Source of the DNA: Shinisaurus crocodilurus
Lineage: Eukaryota > Chordata > Lepidosauria > Squamata > Shinisauridae
DNA: 64,000 nt
Direction of reading: 5' to 3'
Assembly: GCA_021292165.1 (NCBI GenBank)
Contig: CM037876.1
Span: 282,074,521-282,138,520 of the forward strand
Part shown: positions 30,255 to 41,906 of the stretch, piece after piece
How positions within the stretch are numbered: position 1 is the first letter of the stretch
How the letters are laid out: each line of letters opens with the position of its first letter
Made by a program: the position numbers and the translations under genes
Notes under the pieces: model-generated
Databases searched by the model: none
The model's input: only the letters and a program-made list of their open reading frames with translations
Told to the model about the DNA's origin: nothing

Positions 30255-31475
30255 AATGTTTTTTGCCTCATGGCAGAAACACATCAAATGGGGGTAAGTG
30301 GGTCTCCCTAGACAGGGAGTTCCACAGCTTCAGTGCCATCACTAAGAAGGATTCTTCTAATCTCTCTGCCAGACGTGGTTCATATATTGGCAGGGCTGAG
30401 ACAAGGACCTCTTTGAAAGATCTCAAGGCTTGTACAGGAGGTGATCCTTCAAGTAACATAGAGACCCACACGGTTTAGAGCTTTGTAGCTCATAGCCAGC
30501 ATTTTGAATTGTACCCAGAAACAAACCAGAAGATAGTGCAGTTGTTGTAACATGGGAGTCAAATGCTTCCTATAACTAATACTGGTCAACAGTCTGGTTG
30601 CAACAGTCTGAAACTGGATGTTTCTAAGCACTCTTCAGAGGCAGCCCCATGTAGAGTACATTACAATAATCCAAACAAGATGTAACTAAGGCATGTGTTG
30701 TCATGGCCTTATCTGACATCTCTAAGGATGGGTGTAGGCAGTGCATCAGACTCAGCTGTGCAAAGGCCCTCCTGGCCACCACCGAGATCTGGATATCCAG
30801 GCTCAGGGATGGAACCAGAATTCCCAGACTATACACCTGTCTTCAAGGGGAACACAAGATCGGCTGAACCCCTATTCCTTGATCTGCCATTCTACTAACC
30901 AGGAGCACACCTCAGTGTCTGGGTTAAGCTTCAACATGTTCACTCTAGCCCAGTCCATTACCAATGCCAGACACCAATCCAGAACTTTAACTGCTTCCTT
31001 GGACTGAGCTGGAAAGGGGAGATAGAGCTGGGTGTCATCTGTATATTGCTGAAACCATACTCCAAAACTCTGGACAACTTCTCCCAGCAGTTTCATGTAG
31101 ATGTTGAATAGATTGGGGACAAAATAGAACCCTGTGGGACACCATAGGTAAATGGTGAAAAGCTCTGAACAGGAGTTCCCCAGCATCACTTTCTGGAGAC
31201 GTCCCTTCAGGAAGGACTAGAACCAGCATAATACGGTGCCGCCAAAACTCATCCCAGCCAAGTGATCCAGAAGGATCCCATAGTTGATGGTATCAAAAAC
31301 TGTTGTGAAGTCCAGCAGATCCCACCAGGACCGACCCCCCCTCCCTGTGTCTAAGCACAGACCGGCCACCAAGATGACCATAGCTTTCTCCATCCTATAA
31401 GCAGTCCTGAAGCTGGATTGAAAGAGATCTAGATAATCCACATTATCCAGGAACATCTAGAGCTGAGATGCCACC
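30255..31475 (-). pseudogene. L3/CR1-like LINE, right part with reverse transcriptase remnants
   Basis: Minus-strand fragments read as the 3' half of a CR1/L3-type ORF2. Around 31217-31456 is DLFQSSFRTAYRMEKAMVIL, then LLDFTTVFDTINYGILLDHL. Around 30872-31189 is a segment with the RT motif YTDDTQLYL in place of the usual YADD. The non-coding 3' region follows at 30255-30860 and matches 18285-18520. Several frameshifts and stops separate the pieces. The 7-kb Ngaro-like element splits it from its terminus at 22985-23251. Confidence 0.7.
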
Positions 31476-32269
31476 CCCTTGGTATGTGTGGATGCAACAA
31501 GATAAACTTCCCTCTGTTGTTTGGACCGTTGTTGTTGTTGTTGTTGTTTTTGCTCCTTTCTGGTACAGAACAGAACAATAGCAACCTCATATCCTCTAGT
31601 CATGATAGCTTTATTACGACTTTCATGCAAATTAAAATGTGTCTCAAAAACATGAAAGGCAAGATTTTGCAGCTTAGTGTGGCTCCTTTTTCTGCAGAGG
31701 AACTTAATGAAATATGCACTTAAGCACTCTGCTGAAGTCTTACAGAATACTGCTGGTTTTTTTCGTAGCTGGCATCCAAATAATCCATTGAAATGTGAGG
31801 CATAAAGGCATTAAATTCATCAGCATATAAATGAAAGCATCCAACGTTTGCTAGGGCCCAGTACCTGAATCCCTTCTAAAGATTTCCATTATTCCTAGTA
31901 TTATTATCAAAATAAAACTATTTTCCACTATCATTTATTGAACATTTCTTCTTAGATTTATTTGGAATAGGATAGATTACAATTTTTACACTTTCCCCCA
32001 AAACAGGGGAGGCAAGTAAATGCACGATGCTGTAACAAAAATTTGGGATTCATTGTTTGAGGTTTGTACTGCTTTTTCTTTCTTTTTTAATTCACTGGGA
32101 AAGTAAACTCCTTCTTGCCTCAGGAGTTTCCTTTCTAGGAATTTCAACCCACCTGAACATAAATAAGGGTAGGTGCTAGCCAGTGATCCTGAAAGTCCCC
32201 AGATTGAAGCTGATACAAGAGCCATTCTTGCCTGGTTCACTGATGCAGGTGGCCCGTTCAGATGGTCAT
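31476..32269. other. Unassigned DNA with a (TTG)n run
   Basis: A GTT repeat lies at about 31530-31547. The rest has no recognisable gene. The 31986-32291 minus frame is domain-free. Confidence 0.45.
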
Positions 32270-32665
32270 GTGTATTAGTTGTGAAACACACAACTAACAG
32301 TTATCTTCACCCCCCACAACCACCATTCCATGCTTTACAACTGCTTCTACATTCCTGATATGTTAGAACAGCAACAACAAAACTATTTGCCAACCCTCAT
32401 ATAAGAAATACTATGAGCATGTGCAATTTTGCATGTTAAAGTCAGTTAAATCATAGCACCGTGACTATAGGAATAACAGGGTGGCCGGGTGACCGGCCAG
32501 ATGGGCAATTAATAAATATAATAAATAAATAAATAAACATTCGGTTCGCTTCTGGTGCCCTGATGCCCTCTCCACCTGCCACTCTCTGGGTGGTCATTTG
32601 GGCTTTGGACTTGGCTCCAAGGTCCAGCCCTTGCCGCACCACTGGGCTGGTTTGTGGGAGGTAAA
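32270..32665 (+). repeat. Unclassified dispersed repeat, copy 1
   Basis: ACAACTGCTTCTACATTCCTGA, ATGAGCATGTGCAATTTTGC and later CCTGATGCCCTCTCCACCTGCC correspond in order to 56740-57460. A short AATA microsatellite is at 32512-32536. Confidence 0.5.
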
Positions 32666-32699
32666 TTTCAGAATAAATAAATAATAACAATCAACTCTG

Positions 32700-32795
32700 T
32701 ATGGCCTACAGTGCAAATTCGATGCAAGTTTACTCAGAAGTAAGTCCCACTGTGTTCATCCCATAGTGGATGTGTTTAGGATTGAAACCCCAGTC
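32700..32795. repeat. ACTCAGAAGTAAGTCCCAC-type repeat
   Basis: TTTACTCAGAAGTAAGTCCC and the following TTAGGATTG recur at 46375-46450 and 51395-51480 and in part at 2745 and 57135. Small element, ends not defined. Confidence 0.5.
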
Positions 32796-33380
32796 TCACA
32801 CACTATGAAGTTCACCTCAAAGTAGTGTGACAAGCATAACAAAAAGAATACGCCATGCTTTCTCTCATTCTTTTACTTATGCTTTGTTCTGGAAAGGTGA
32901 CAGAGATACAAAGACTGGACAACTGTCATTGTCCAAGGGCCACTTGACGAATGCTCCTCCTGGCTTGTAACAAGTGTGGCAGCTGTGGGGGGAAAAATGT
33001 GTTCAGTTCTTCAGAGGCACCTCCCTAGATCTAAAGAGCGTTTAAGCAAAAATAGCACTGTGATGTTTCGTTGAAGAATTTGTTTTATTAATCAGACTCA
33101 TTCAAAATGTGCTCCAATTAATCAGGCACTAGCTTGGAAAGGTTTTTTTTGTTTTTTTTTAATGCAAGTACTTACAAAAACTATGGATGGTGGGTCCCAC
33201 TTTATAAGAGGCATTCACCAACCCCTTACAAAGAAGGGGATATCTTCTCTAAGACAGTGCCTGCTGCAACATGTGAACGTAAAAACAAATACATGGTTTT
33301 CTTCAAAACTGTTGTTTTTTTGCATTTGCATATGTATGCAGATTTAGTGTATTAATAACACATATGAGTAATCATCTAAG
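32796..33380. other. Unassigned non-coding DNA
   Basis: No element recognised. The 33134-33355 frames are AT-rich and lack domains. Confidence 0.4.
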
Positions 33381-33384
33381 AGAG

Positions 33385-34245
33385 CAATCCTGTGGTCCCT
33401 GGACGAGCATCCCAGGGACCACAGGACAGCTCAGGAAACCCCTCTGAGGTCAGATGGGGGAGTTGGAGCTCCGACCTCAGACCCCTCCCCCGGCAGCTGG
33501 CATGGAGAAAACCACTCCAGCTTCCTCTCTGAGGTCAGAAAAGCCATCTCAGCGGAGGAGGAAAAGGGGCGTTCCGGTGGGCAGGGAGGGGAGGCGACCA
33601 GAGAGGCCAGGATACAAGTTATCCTGAGCATCCTCCAGCCTCCTTCCCTGCCCCTCCGAGGCACCCTTGCCAGACGGGCTGAAAAGCCCAACTCGTGAAA
33701 ATCAGGAAAGATGGAGAATTTATTTATTTTATTTTATTTAATACATTTTTATACCGCCCAATAGCTGAAGCTCTCTGGGCGGTTCACAACAGTTAAAATC
33801 ATAAAATACAATATAAAATATAAAATTTAAAACCGCAAATTAAAAACAAACAGCAGAGCTAGCAGCAGCAGTTACAATAATGGAATTAAAAACAACTACA
33901 AGATTAAAATGATTAAGATGATTAAAAAGATTAAAATGCCTGGGAGAACAGAAGGTCTTCACCTGGCGCCGGATTGAGTACAAAGTAGGCGCCAGGCGAA
34001 CCTCTTTGGGGAGCTCATTCCATAACCAGGGTGCCACAGCAGAAAAGGCCCTCCTCCTGGTAGCCACCTGCCTCACTTCCTTTGGCAGGGGCTCTCAGAG
34101 AAGGACCGGGGAGGCGAAGATCACCTACACCACTCCACCCGCCCTGCTGGCTTCAGCCCAGCAGGGCATAAGAAACTCAGACGCCTCTGGGTTTGGAGAC
34201 TTCCGAGTGGCAAGGGCGCAATCAATAGGATCGCACCCTAAGATG
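33385..34245 (+). mobile_element. Hairpin MITE, family C, copy 2, interrupted by a LINE
   Basis: GAGCAATCCTGTGGTCCC at the left and GGATCGCACCCT at the right are family C ends. The inner part (GGAGCTCCGACCTCAGACC and GGCTGAAAAGCCCAAC) matches the copy at 45655. A LINE 3' end lies within it at about 33725-34140. Confidence 0.55.
33725..34205 (-). mobile_element. L3/CR1-like LINE 3' end with ORF2 C-terminal codons
   Basis: The tail is TTTATACCGCCCAATAGCTG, CTCTCTGGGCGGTTCACAA and an A-rich tract at the left. The minus-strand frame (about 33960-34076) reads RRRAFSAVAPWLWNELPKEV, then LYSIRRQVKTF, typical of the end of L3/CR1-type ORF2 proteins. No RT core remains. Confidence 0.65.
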
Positions 34246-34261
34246 GTTTTGTACAAGAGGA

Positions 34262-34955
34262 GGTTAGATCTCAAATACTGAGTTTGTTGTAGGTCTTTTG
34301 AATATAAGCTGTGATTTCGTGTTCATGTTTTGTGGCCATTTTCAGTTACTAGATGGATATGCTTTAATTAAGATAGATTTTGAGTATCTATTATATTGTT
34401 TTACGATAAAGGAATTTTGTTCATATTCATTACTCAAGTGACTGCCAATCTGCCCCTCCTCATCCATAATGGAGAACTCTGTGCTTTACAGAAGCTCACC
34501 CATTTGGTGTCTCACTGTTGGTGAGTATTAAAGACAGTGATTCCAAGTCCAGCAGTTGGGTAAATGTTTGAAAAGCATGCCCCCCTCTAAAAAAAATCTT
34601 GTCATGTGACTGGAAAAGAAGAACTTCGACCTTTCTCAGGGTTCCAAGTTTTCAGAAACAATTTTCTTTCTTTTCTGACATTCCTGTAAGGAACAGAAGT
34701 CAAACTGATTAAATGCATTATAATGTCTGTGTTCACATTGCTCAGCAGGACAAAAACAGAAAGCTGGAACCTAGTGAGAGGTCTTGATCTGCTGGACAGT
34801 ATGTTCCCTCAGTACCTTCCCAACCTTCATCTCTTTTTTTATCCCAAAGGCTCAGATTATTTCAGGGAGCACATGAACCTGTTATGGAAACTTGGCCTTT
34901 CTGAAACTGGTTACTCTGATCTACAGGGTCCGTCCCCCCCGCAACTTCCTGAAGT
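34262..34955. other. Unassigned non-coding DNA
   Basis: No element or gene recognised. The plus frame 34723-35133 (136 codons) enters the inverted repeat arm and has no recognisable domain, so it is not called. Confidence 0.4.
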
Positions 34956-35166
34956 TCAAAATGCTTGCAAATGCTCAACACTGATAGAAAGAGAGCTAGA
35001 GGTAGTGTTGCTGCGGGCATGGCCTCTACGATATTCTAGCAAAGGGCTTGCCAGTACAACAAGCCATGAGTACTGCTTAACCTCCTTCCAGCCAATCTTA
35101 CGCTCTCCTTTGCCCATGCTGTATCTCTTCTGACTTCCAGGTCAATGGCTACTTGAGGCTGCATGA
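34956..35166 (+). repeat. Inverted repeat, left arm (211 bp)
   Basis: Reverse complement of 36189-36399 with roughly 95% identity by eye and almost no gaps. It starts TCAAAATGCTTGCAAATGC and ends TTGAGGCTGCATGA. The spacer is 1022 bp. Confidence 0.93.
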
Positions 35167-35241
35167 AATAATGCCAGAGTATATTTGCCCCACAGTGGCT
35201 CATCTGCTCAAATATTATAGTGGGCCTGTGCTGTTCTTGCA

Positions 35242-35322
35242 AGTGATGTAAGCCGCCTTGGGTTCCTAGCAGGAAAAAAGGTGGGGTATAAATATAATAA
35301 ATAAAATAAAATAAATAAAAAC
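35242..35322 (+). mobile_element. Sauria-type SINE tail fragment
   Basis: GTAAGCCGCCTTGGGTTCC, then GGAAAAAAGGTGGGGTATAA and an AATAA microsatellite. The head is absent. It lies inside the spacer of the inverted repeat. Confidence 0.75.
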
Positions 35323-35699
35323 AGCTGGCAGTGTAGCCTTAAGCTTACAGAGCCATCGGTGACATCAAATGGCCTGACGCAAGCTTCCTATCTCATAGCC
35401 TCTCTGGCTGAAGCTCTCTGAACTCACAGACTCTGCTATTGTGATGTCACAGAGGGCTTTGCTTTGCAAGCCTTGGGCCAGGTAGTTGACTGCTTCAGGG
35501 CCATGAGGAAACTTCTCACTCCGAACTGCAGGTTAACTGGAAACTTTAACAGCACTGTACTTATGTCTTGGGCTTTAGAATGACACTTTGGGTTTACAGA
35601 TTGGTTGAGAGACTTCGAAGTAGTTTGTGGATTTTCAGACTACACCAGCTGCTTATAAAGTAGGATTGGTGTGCCACCAACTTGGCTTCCTTCCTGTCT

Positions 35700-36010
35700 T
35701 CTTTTATACCAGAGGTAGGGCAACCTGTTTTCTGTTGAGGGCCGCATTCCCTCATGGGTATGCAGATGTTGGTGGTGAGAAGGGCATAAAGCCAGCAGCG
35801 GGCAGGGGAAGAGCTAAAACTAGGTGGGTCACCCCTTCTCTTTCCTTTGTTCCACTCCCTTTCCTCCCTCCCTCCCTCCCATGCAGCAGACTGCCAAGCA
35901 AGGGACCAATCGCTCTTGCCACAGGTCTGAACTCATCGTACACAGAGGGCTTTTGAAATTAAGCCAAGGACCACATGCAGCTTAAGGCCACAGGTTGGCC
36001 ACCCATTTTA
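35700..36010 (+). mobile_element. hAT-like element remnant with GGGCAACCTG ends
   Basis: AGAGGTAGGGCAACCTGTTT and GGGCCGCATTCCC at the left are mirrored by ACCACATGCAGC and CCACAGGTTGGCCACCC at the right. A second similar start (CAGGGGTGGACAACATGTGG) is at 36021, suggesting adjacent related copies. Open frames are shadows. Confidence 0.5.
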
Positions 36011-36188
36011 TACCATAGCACAGGGGTGGACAACATGTGGGCTGCATGTGGGCCCCGCTTCCCCCACCCCATCGTAAAAATATTTTTTTCGGGGGGGAAG
36101 CCATCCTCCGTGGCTACAGAGTGCCAAAAAAGAGTCAAAATTAGCTTGTTTGCAAGTAATTTTGAGCCATTTAATGCTCCATAGCCAC

Positions 36189-36399
36189 TCATGCAGCCTC
36201 AAGTAGCCATTTACCTGGAAGTCAGAAGAGATTCGGCATGGGCAAAGGAGAGCGTAAGATTGGCTGGAAGGAGGTTAAGCAGTACTCATGGCTTGTTGTA
36301 CTGGCAAGCCCTTTGCTAGAATATCGTAGAAGGCCATGCCGCAGCAACACTACCTCTAGCTCTCTTGCTATCAGTGTTGAGCATTTGCAAGCATTTTGA
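36189..36399 (-). repeat. Inverted repeat, right arm (211 bp)
   Basis: Complement of 34956-35166. Outside it, GTCAAAATTAGCTTG (36134) and CAATAAGCTAATTTTGAC (36415) form a further inverted pair, so the arm sits inside a larger palindromic setting. Confidence 0.93.
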
Positions 36400-36806
36400 G
36401 GGAACGAAGCTTGTCAATAAGCTAATTTTGACACTTTTGGTGCTTCATAGCTGCTCCAGGAACTAATCTATTTTATTTTTATTTTTGGGTGCTGGGGAAG
36501 CTGTGGTCCACAGGGAATCTGGGGGACGATAATGGCCCCTGGACTTCCCAAAGCTGCCCACATGTACACACCCACCCCAGGGGCCAGGCTTGTTGCTTGC
36601 TGGGGTTTTGTATGTGCCAGTGCTACTCACAGGGTCTCAGTTCACACAGCTATATGCAGAGTTCTTTGTAAGATCTGCAGGACTGAATGAGCATGCAATG
36701 AGTTTGTCCCTTGAATGATCCACCACAAATGAAGATAGCTAGCTAATCCACAGTAAGGCATTCCCCTTTTCATACACTGGGCATCGTGTGTTCTTGGTAC
36801 AATCTC
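36400..36806. other. Unassigned non-coding DNA
   Basis: No gene or repeat recognised beyond the inner palindrome noted for the right arm. Confidence 0.4.
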
Positions 36807-36893
36807 AACCAGTTCACATTAACATTCTGCCTGGACTGACAGAAATTGCTACAAAGATTGAAACTAAGTCCAGTCTGGTCATGTGAACTGGTT
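36807..36893. repeat. Short palindromic element with AACCAGTTCACAT ends
   Basis: AACCAGTTCACATTAAC at the left and GTCATGTGAACTGGTT at the right are complementary termini about 87 bp apart, with a second inner pair (CCTGGACTGA and TAAGTCCAG). Small MITE. Confidence 0.6.
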
Positions 36894-38865
36894 CCAATTC
36901 TTATTCCAGTGGTTCCCTCAAGCCACACAACACTGTTTGTCCTCTATAGCACTGCCCTACAAAATATTGGTGGTTCTTTCTCCTAGATGTTCACATTAAA
37001 ATTACTATGAATATGTTGGCTTACTTAAGCCTGAATATTCCAATTCAGCTTTTACATGTCTGCCAGAATGATTGATCTTATGATGGTCAATTATCTTCTA
37101 CATGCAGAATTAATCTTATTTAAAAGTTATGTCCCTTGATTTAAACTTTACGGTCCCAAGGATGCCCCTTAAGCAACACAGAAGTCCACAGACCAGATAC
37201 CAGTGTTCCACAATGTTCCTCTAGCAATTTTAGATGAGGTAGATTTAACAAGAAATAAAACTTAATAAAATCATCACTCTCTAGAGACTGTTTCTGCAGG
37301 GATCAGGACACTTGGTCCATCCTGATGATACAATGTTAGGAGGCAGAACCTTTGGTCAAGGGAGAGGGAATAGTATGTTGTTTTCTAATCCTTTGTTTGT
37401 GGCATCACAATGGTATCCACAGCAACAACGTGTGATGTGATATTGAAAGGAATGTGACTCTACTGCCAGCTGCTGATGAAACCATAAGGAGCAAAAAAAA
37501 AAATCCTCTTTGCTACACAAACACCCACAGTAATGACGTACAAATAAACAGAAATATGGAATGCAATGACACACACAGAAAGATGAGCTTTTAACAAAAA
37601 AACAAAATAAAACCCAAAATCTGTTACACGTAGCTTTCAGAATGGCTTATACAGTACATGGTAATCTCCCAACGAGGTAGGTTACACAACCAGTCCTGCT
37701 TAGCTTCTACTACAGCAGAACTGCATCATGTGCCTTCAGACCATTCTGAAGGATGAAGTTTCCCAGAGGTGTCAGTATGTGTTCCAGCTGGGAATGTGAA
37801 GTACACCGGGGGAATGAATGCGCCAAACCCACAATGGCTATATTGAGTCTCATGGGTGTGCCCATGGAAGCCGTATACAACTTGGTCTTTGTTAGGCTAA
37901 GCTAGTTTGCAGGGAACGGTGCATATGACGTTTTAGTTTATTTCTGCTGCGCATGTATTTTGGCAATGCAGACGTAAAGCTTTAAGTGGCGCTTTGAACT
38001 GAAACTTACAGTAAATAAGCAGGCAATTATTATACAATGGTGCGAGAACAAGTATCAGAAGTTCTATCTATCATTTGTTCTGTGCTGACTTACTGCGTGA
38101 TTTCAAACCAATCAGCCTTACAAAGCACATCTCTATCAGTGCCTCTGTTTTTCCAGCTGGAAAAATGATTGCAAAAATGATTATTTTTGCTTCAGTTTTG
38201 CAAGCCTTGTTATTTATAATGCACACAGACTCATGCTCACAACCGTACCAGTCTTATTTAGAGGATCAGATGTGCTGTTTCAGCACATCAAATAAATACC
38301 TGCAGGATGCAGCCGAGACGGTACTCCTACTTTTTCACATGCTGAATATACTGCCTCAGCTCCCTTCCACACACCTATAGGGGAGCTGCTTCTTTGTCCA
38401 ATCCAATACCACTGGAGAGTGTGTGTATGAATATTGCAACTATGTCTGCTGAGCCTATTATGGGCCTTTCCCACCCTCCAAGCAGGTTGTGAGTTGGGCA
38501 GGAAACACCAAATGATTGCTCCCATCCATGTGCTTGAAATATTCACACACTCACAAATGTCATGGAATTACACTAGAGGGGAGACTCTAATACCATTCTG
38601 TCTTGAGTGAAAATGGTCTTGGTATGTAGAGCTAATTAACTCATCTTTGTAATGTGTGACCCTTAAGGGAACATGATGTAGCCAGAACCATATTCTGTCT
38701 CCCTTGACTTCTCATTCTAATGGATTAGACACCCATTGGGAGCCATGCGGACAGGGAGAAACATTCCGTGTGAGAACAAGTAAGATCTGAAGAGTTTGGA
38801 AGTGCTTCGCTGGCTTGGCTGCTCTATATTATTACTCCAAATCCATTTGGCTCAGCTATTCGAGA
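36894..38865. other. Unassigned AT-rich DNA
   Basis: About 2 kb without recognisable repeats, genes or RNAs. The short frames at 37356-37574, 38075-38380 and 38280-38546 show no domain. It may be unique single-copy DNA. Confidence 0.45.
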
Positions 38866-38869
38866 GCAC

Positions 38870-39016
38870 ATAATGCAGGCCACATGCTGAAGCTAAGCAT
38901 GTATGAGCCAGGTCAGTGCTTGGCTGCCCACAGCTGTTCTCCTGCACTGAGCGGGGGTTGGACTTGATGGCCTTATAGGCCCCTTCCAACTCTACTATTC
39001 TATTCTATGATTTCAT
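38870..39016 (+). mobile_element. SINE with CR1-like tail, diverged
   Basis: The head is poorly preserved (GAAGCTAAGCATGTATGAGC and a CAGGTCAGTGCTTGGCTG block). The tail GGGGTTGGACTTGATGGCC and TAGGCCCCTTCCAACTC followed by TCTATTCTATGA matches the CR1-type tail of the 5S-SINEs. Possibly a degraded member of that family. Confidence 0.55.
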
Positions 39017-40030
39017 TCACAACATTAATGCACTCATACATCTTGTGAAGTATGTACTGGCCTGGATTGCTGAAAATTAACAGCACACTCCTTTAGCTAC
39101 AGGGTGCACACATGTGTATGTATGTGGGAGAAAACCACCTCATACTAAGCTTTACTGCAGCCTCAGTTCTATAAAAGGAGATAATTATGTTTCTTGATGC
39201 AGCATGGTTTCAGTGAGTATTCTTCCATTGCCTACTGGGTAGTTTTACATTCTAAATTTGATGCCGGTGAGATAGTTCCTTGCCATACACCCTGCTTCCA
39301 ATAGGTAGCTTGCCCACACACTCCTACTGTTACTCAGAGCACTGAATTAATTTTCATTACATACGCTGCATCTTATTGCACTAAAAGTATTTCTACCAGT
39401 CAAGGCACTAGAACTAAAAATAACATATTTTAAGAGCTGATCAATGGGACACTCTTGCCCCCCCCCAATCAGGAGCTCTTGTCCAATCGACAGATCATTA
39501 CCTGCATTGTGCTTTCAAACCTAACTCTAATTCATTAGTTAAATCACATGAACCATTGAAGTCTGGAGAAACATGAACTCCCATTTACATAGAGATAAAG
39601 TCAGTCATAGTAACTGTCAGGTGTTATACTGAATATTGTGCCTACATTTCATGGATGGTATCTAAAAGAGTTTTGACCAAGTCTGGTGAATGCCTATGTG
39701 TACAGTGTCAACTTATTTTTCTTTAAATGTACAAGATCTTTGAGTTAACAATTCTGCCCTTCCTCGACAGGAAAACATATTTCCAGTTCTCAGTAAGTGT
39801 ATTGTTTGTGACAAGCTTGAATCTTAGTCTTGAGCAGTACTTTCATTTTTAAGGGTAGAGTTGGCCGGTGCAGATGGGTGAGAATTTTGTTCAGTTCGTT
39901 GTTTGATAAGAACTGAACAGAACTTTCGTAAGACTGTTTTGCAAATTTCTTCATAAACGGGATGGGGAAAAATTGAGATTTTTAAAAAAATTGAATGTGG
40001 GGGAAAGTGAAACTGAGATCATGTGCGAAT
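39017..40030. other. Unassigned DNA
   Basis: No gene recognised. At 39870-40030 TTCAGTTCG and AAAATTGAGATTTTTAAAAA resemble the AT-rich repeat of 20470 and 41085. Confidence 0.4.
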
Positions 40031-40035
40031 CCCTA

Positions 40036-40150
40036 ATCTCAGCCAGAGATCCTTACCAACCTTATACCCAAGCTCCTTTTTTTGGAGATGCCAGACAGAA
40101 CCTAGGACCTTCTACGTGCAAAGAATGCACCCTACTGCTAAGCTATGCAG
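40036..40150 (-). mobile_element. tRNA-related SINE fragment
   Basis: GGAGATGCCAGACAGAACC, TAGGACCTTCTACGTGC and CCTACTGCTAAGCTATGC are the complement of the SINE head and B box. Only the head end is recognisable. Confidence 0.55.
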
Positions 40151-41084
40151 TCTCCAGAGCCTGCTTTTATTTTCAAAAAGGAACATGCCAGAGAAAAGAA
40201 TAACACATGCAGTTGCATGTAAAGTGTAGCTTGGCTCTCAATATCGCCTCCCCCCCCCCCCATCACCATATCTTGGGCAGCCTTATCATGGGCAGCCCTG
40301 AAAATCTTTGTCACATCTCTTTGATCTCATGGTGAACATAAGTTGCTTCGTGCTTGTATGTCTAAAAAGTACTTTAATCATGCTCCGCATGCATAGGCAG
40401 TCCTTTGGGGGAAATGGAAGAGGCAGGCATATGAAATGTGCAGCTGTTTTCATTCTTTTCTCTGTGGCCCTACAGGACAACCCAATGCAATATGAGATAT
40501 CATCCGGGAATGTGTATGTGAGCAGAATTGCCCTTTGTAACTACCATTGCCTATATTATTGAAATATCAAAGGATGCCTGCCCTGAACAGATGTTGTAAA
40601 TAAACAGATTACATCGAAGAAACACAAAGGAGTGTATTTTCACAGCTTAACTGTTTATAGCTCCAGGAACACAGTTAATGAAATGCAGTGAGATGTGGCA
40701 AGTTACGTGTGTGTGTGACAGCAATGAAACCAGGCACAGGACTGGACATGCAACACCAGGCTTTTATTGCCAGCAACTCTACCTCATTGTATTGTACAGG
40801 AAGCTCTGCTGAGCAGAGAATAAAGGAAGCATTTTGCATTCACAGTGCTTTGCTCATAGCAGCACCACTTGGGAAACAGGTTTAGTGTCCACTTAGATGG
40901 AGGTCACTAGAATATTAGAACCCAGATGGATGTAAGCTAAAACAACTTCTGTCAACCAGAAAGACCCCTTATTCATTCACTCACTATTTTCACTGGGGTG
41001 TGTAGTTTTCAAAATGAATTTCAGGGAACGCTGGAGTTCCTTGGAAGCTTTTCTGGCTTCTCAAAGAGAAGATCAGTAACAACT
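40151..41084. other. Unassigned non-coding DNA
   Basis: A C-run is at about 40250-40261. No gene or element recognised. Confidence 0.4.
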
Positions 41085-41510
41085 AGGAATGCAGATGAAA
41101 TTCGTTTCATTCACATTTCAAGACAAACCGACTTAATTCACACTTCCCAAACTAATATGTGAACCTGAATGCACTTATCCTTTGGTTTTCGCACTTCTTC
41201 AGCTTTTGCAATGCAGTTTTCCAACTTAGAAAACAACAACATACAAAAATGTGTACATTAGGGAATGTATCATGCAAAAAGGCATATATTAGGGGAAAGT
41301 GCTTGCAAAAATGTGTGTATCATGGAAACTTGTATACAAAAATACAGTAAATACGGATTTTTATGCACATAAAATGCTTATGAATTTTCAAACAGACTTT
41401 TAAAAAATAACATTTGCAAACTTAGCAGAAGCGGAATGGAAGAAACTTGTGGTTGAAAATATGTGAAAGTTATATTAAGTGATACAGACAGATTCATACA
41501 TCCTTAGTAA
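41085..41510. repeat. AT-rich dispersed repeat, further copy
   Basis: ACATTTCAAGACAAACCGAC and repeated ACAAAAATGTGTACATTAGG units correspond to the repeat at 20470-20805. Open frame 41159-41350 is inside it. Confidence 0.45.
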
Positions 41511-41895
41511 CAGATGATAAGCTGACTCCAAGTCAGCTTGCTCATGAAAACTGACCAACAGGGCTCACCCAAGACATTTTGTTGCCTGAGGCAAAGGACA
41601 AGATGGCACACCCACCCATTCCATGTACAAAAGCTAACTCAGCTAGATGGACACTGGAAATGGGACAGCATTCTTCTTCATACCTGAGGTCAGCAGGCTA
41701 GCTTAGGGGGCACAGGCCAGGTTGCATGGCATACACAGCTCTGTCTTCCAACACCTAATCACCATTCCATGCCTCTCAGCATCTGCCACCAGAGGCGGGC
41801 ACTTCACTCTGCCTGGTGGTAGGCTGGTCCTGGTTGCAGGACAGGCTATGTGACACACATAGCATTGTCCTCCAACAGAGGGGAGTGGCCAGGGG
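41511..41895. other. Unassigned DNA, left flank of the young LINE
   Basis: GTTGCCTGAGGCAAAGGAC and a CTGTCTTCCAACACC to TGTCCTCCAACAG pair suggest an old repeat, not classified. Confidence 0.35.
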
Positions 41896-41906
41896 GCTTG
41901 GGAGGT
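41896..41906 (+). repeat. LINE target-site duplication, left
   Basis: GCTTGGGAGGT, identical to 44830-44840. Confidence 0.88.

Noticed and set aside
34723..35133. 136-codon ORF as a gene
   Set aside because: Half of it is the inverted-repeat arm, and no domain or splice context is seen.
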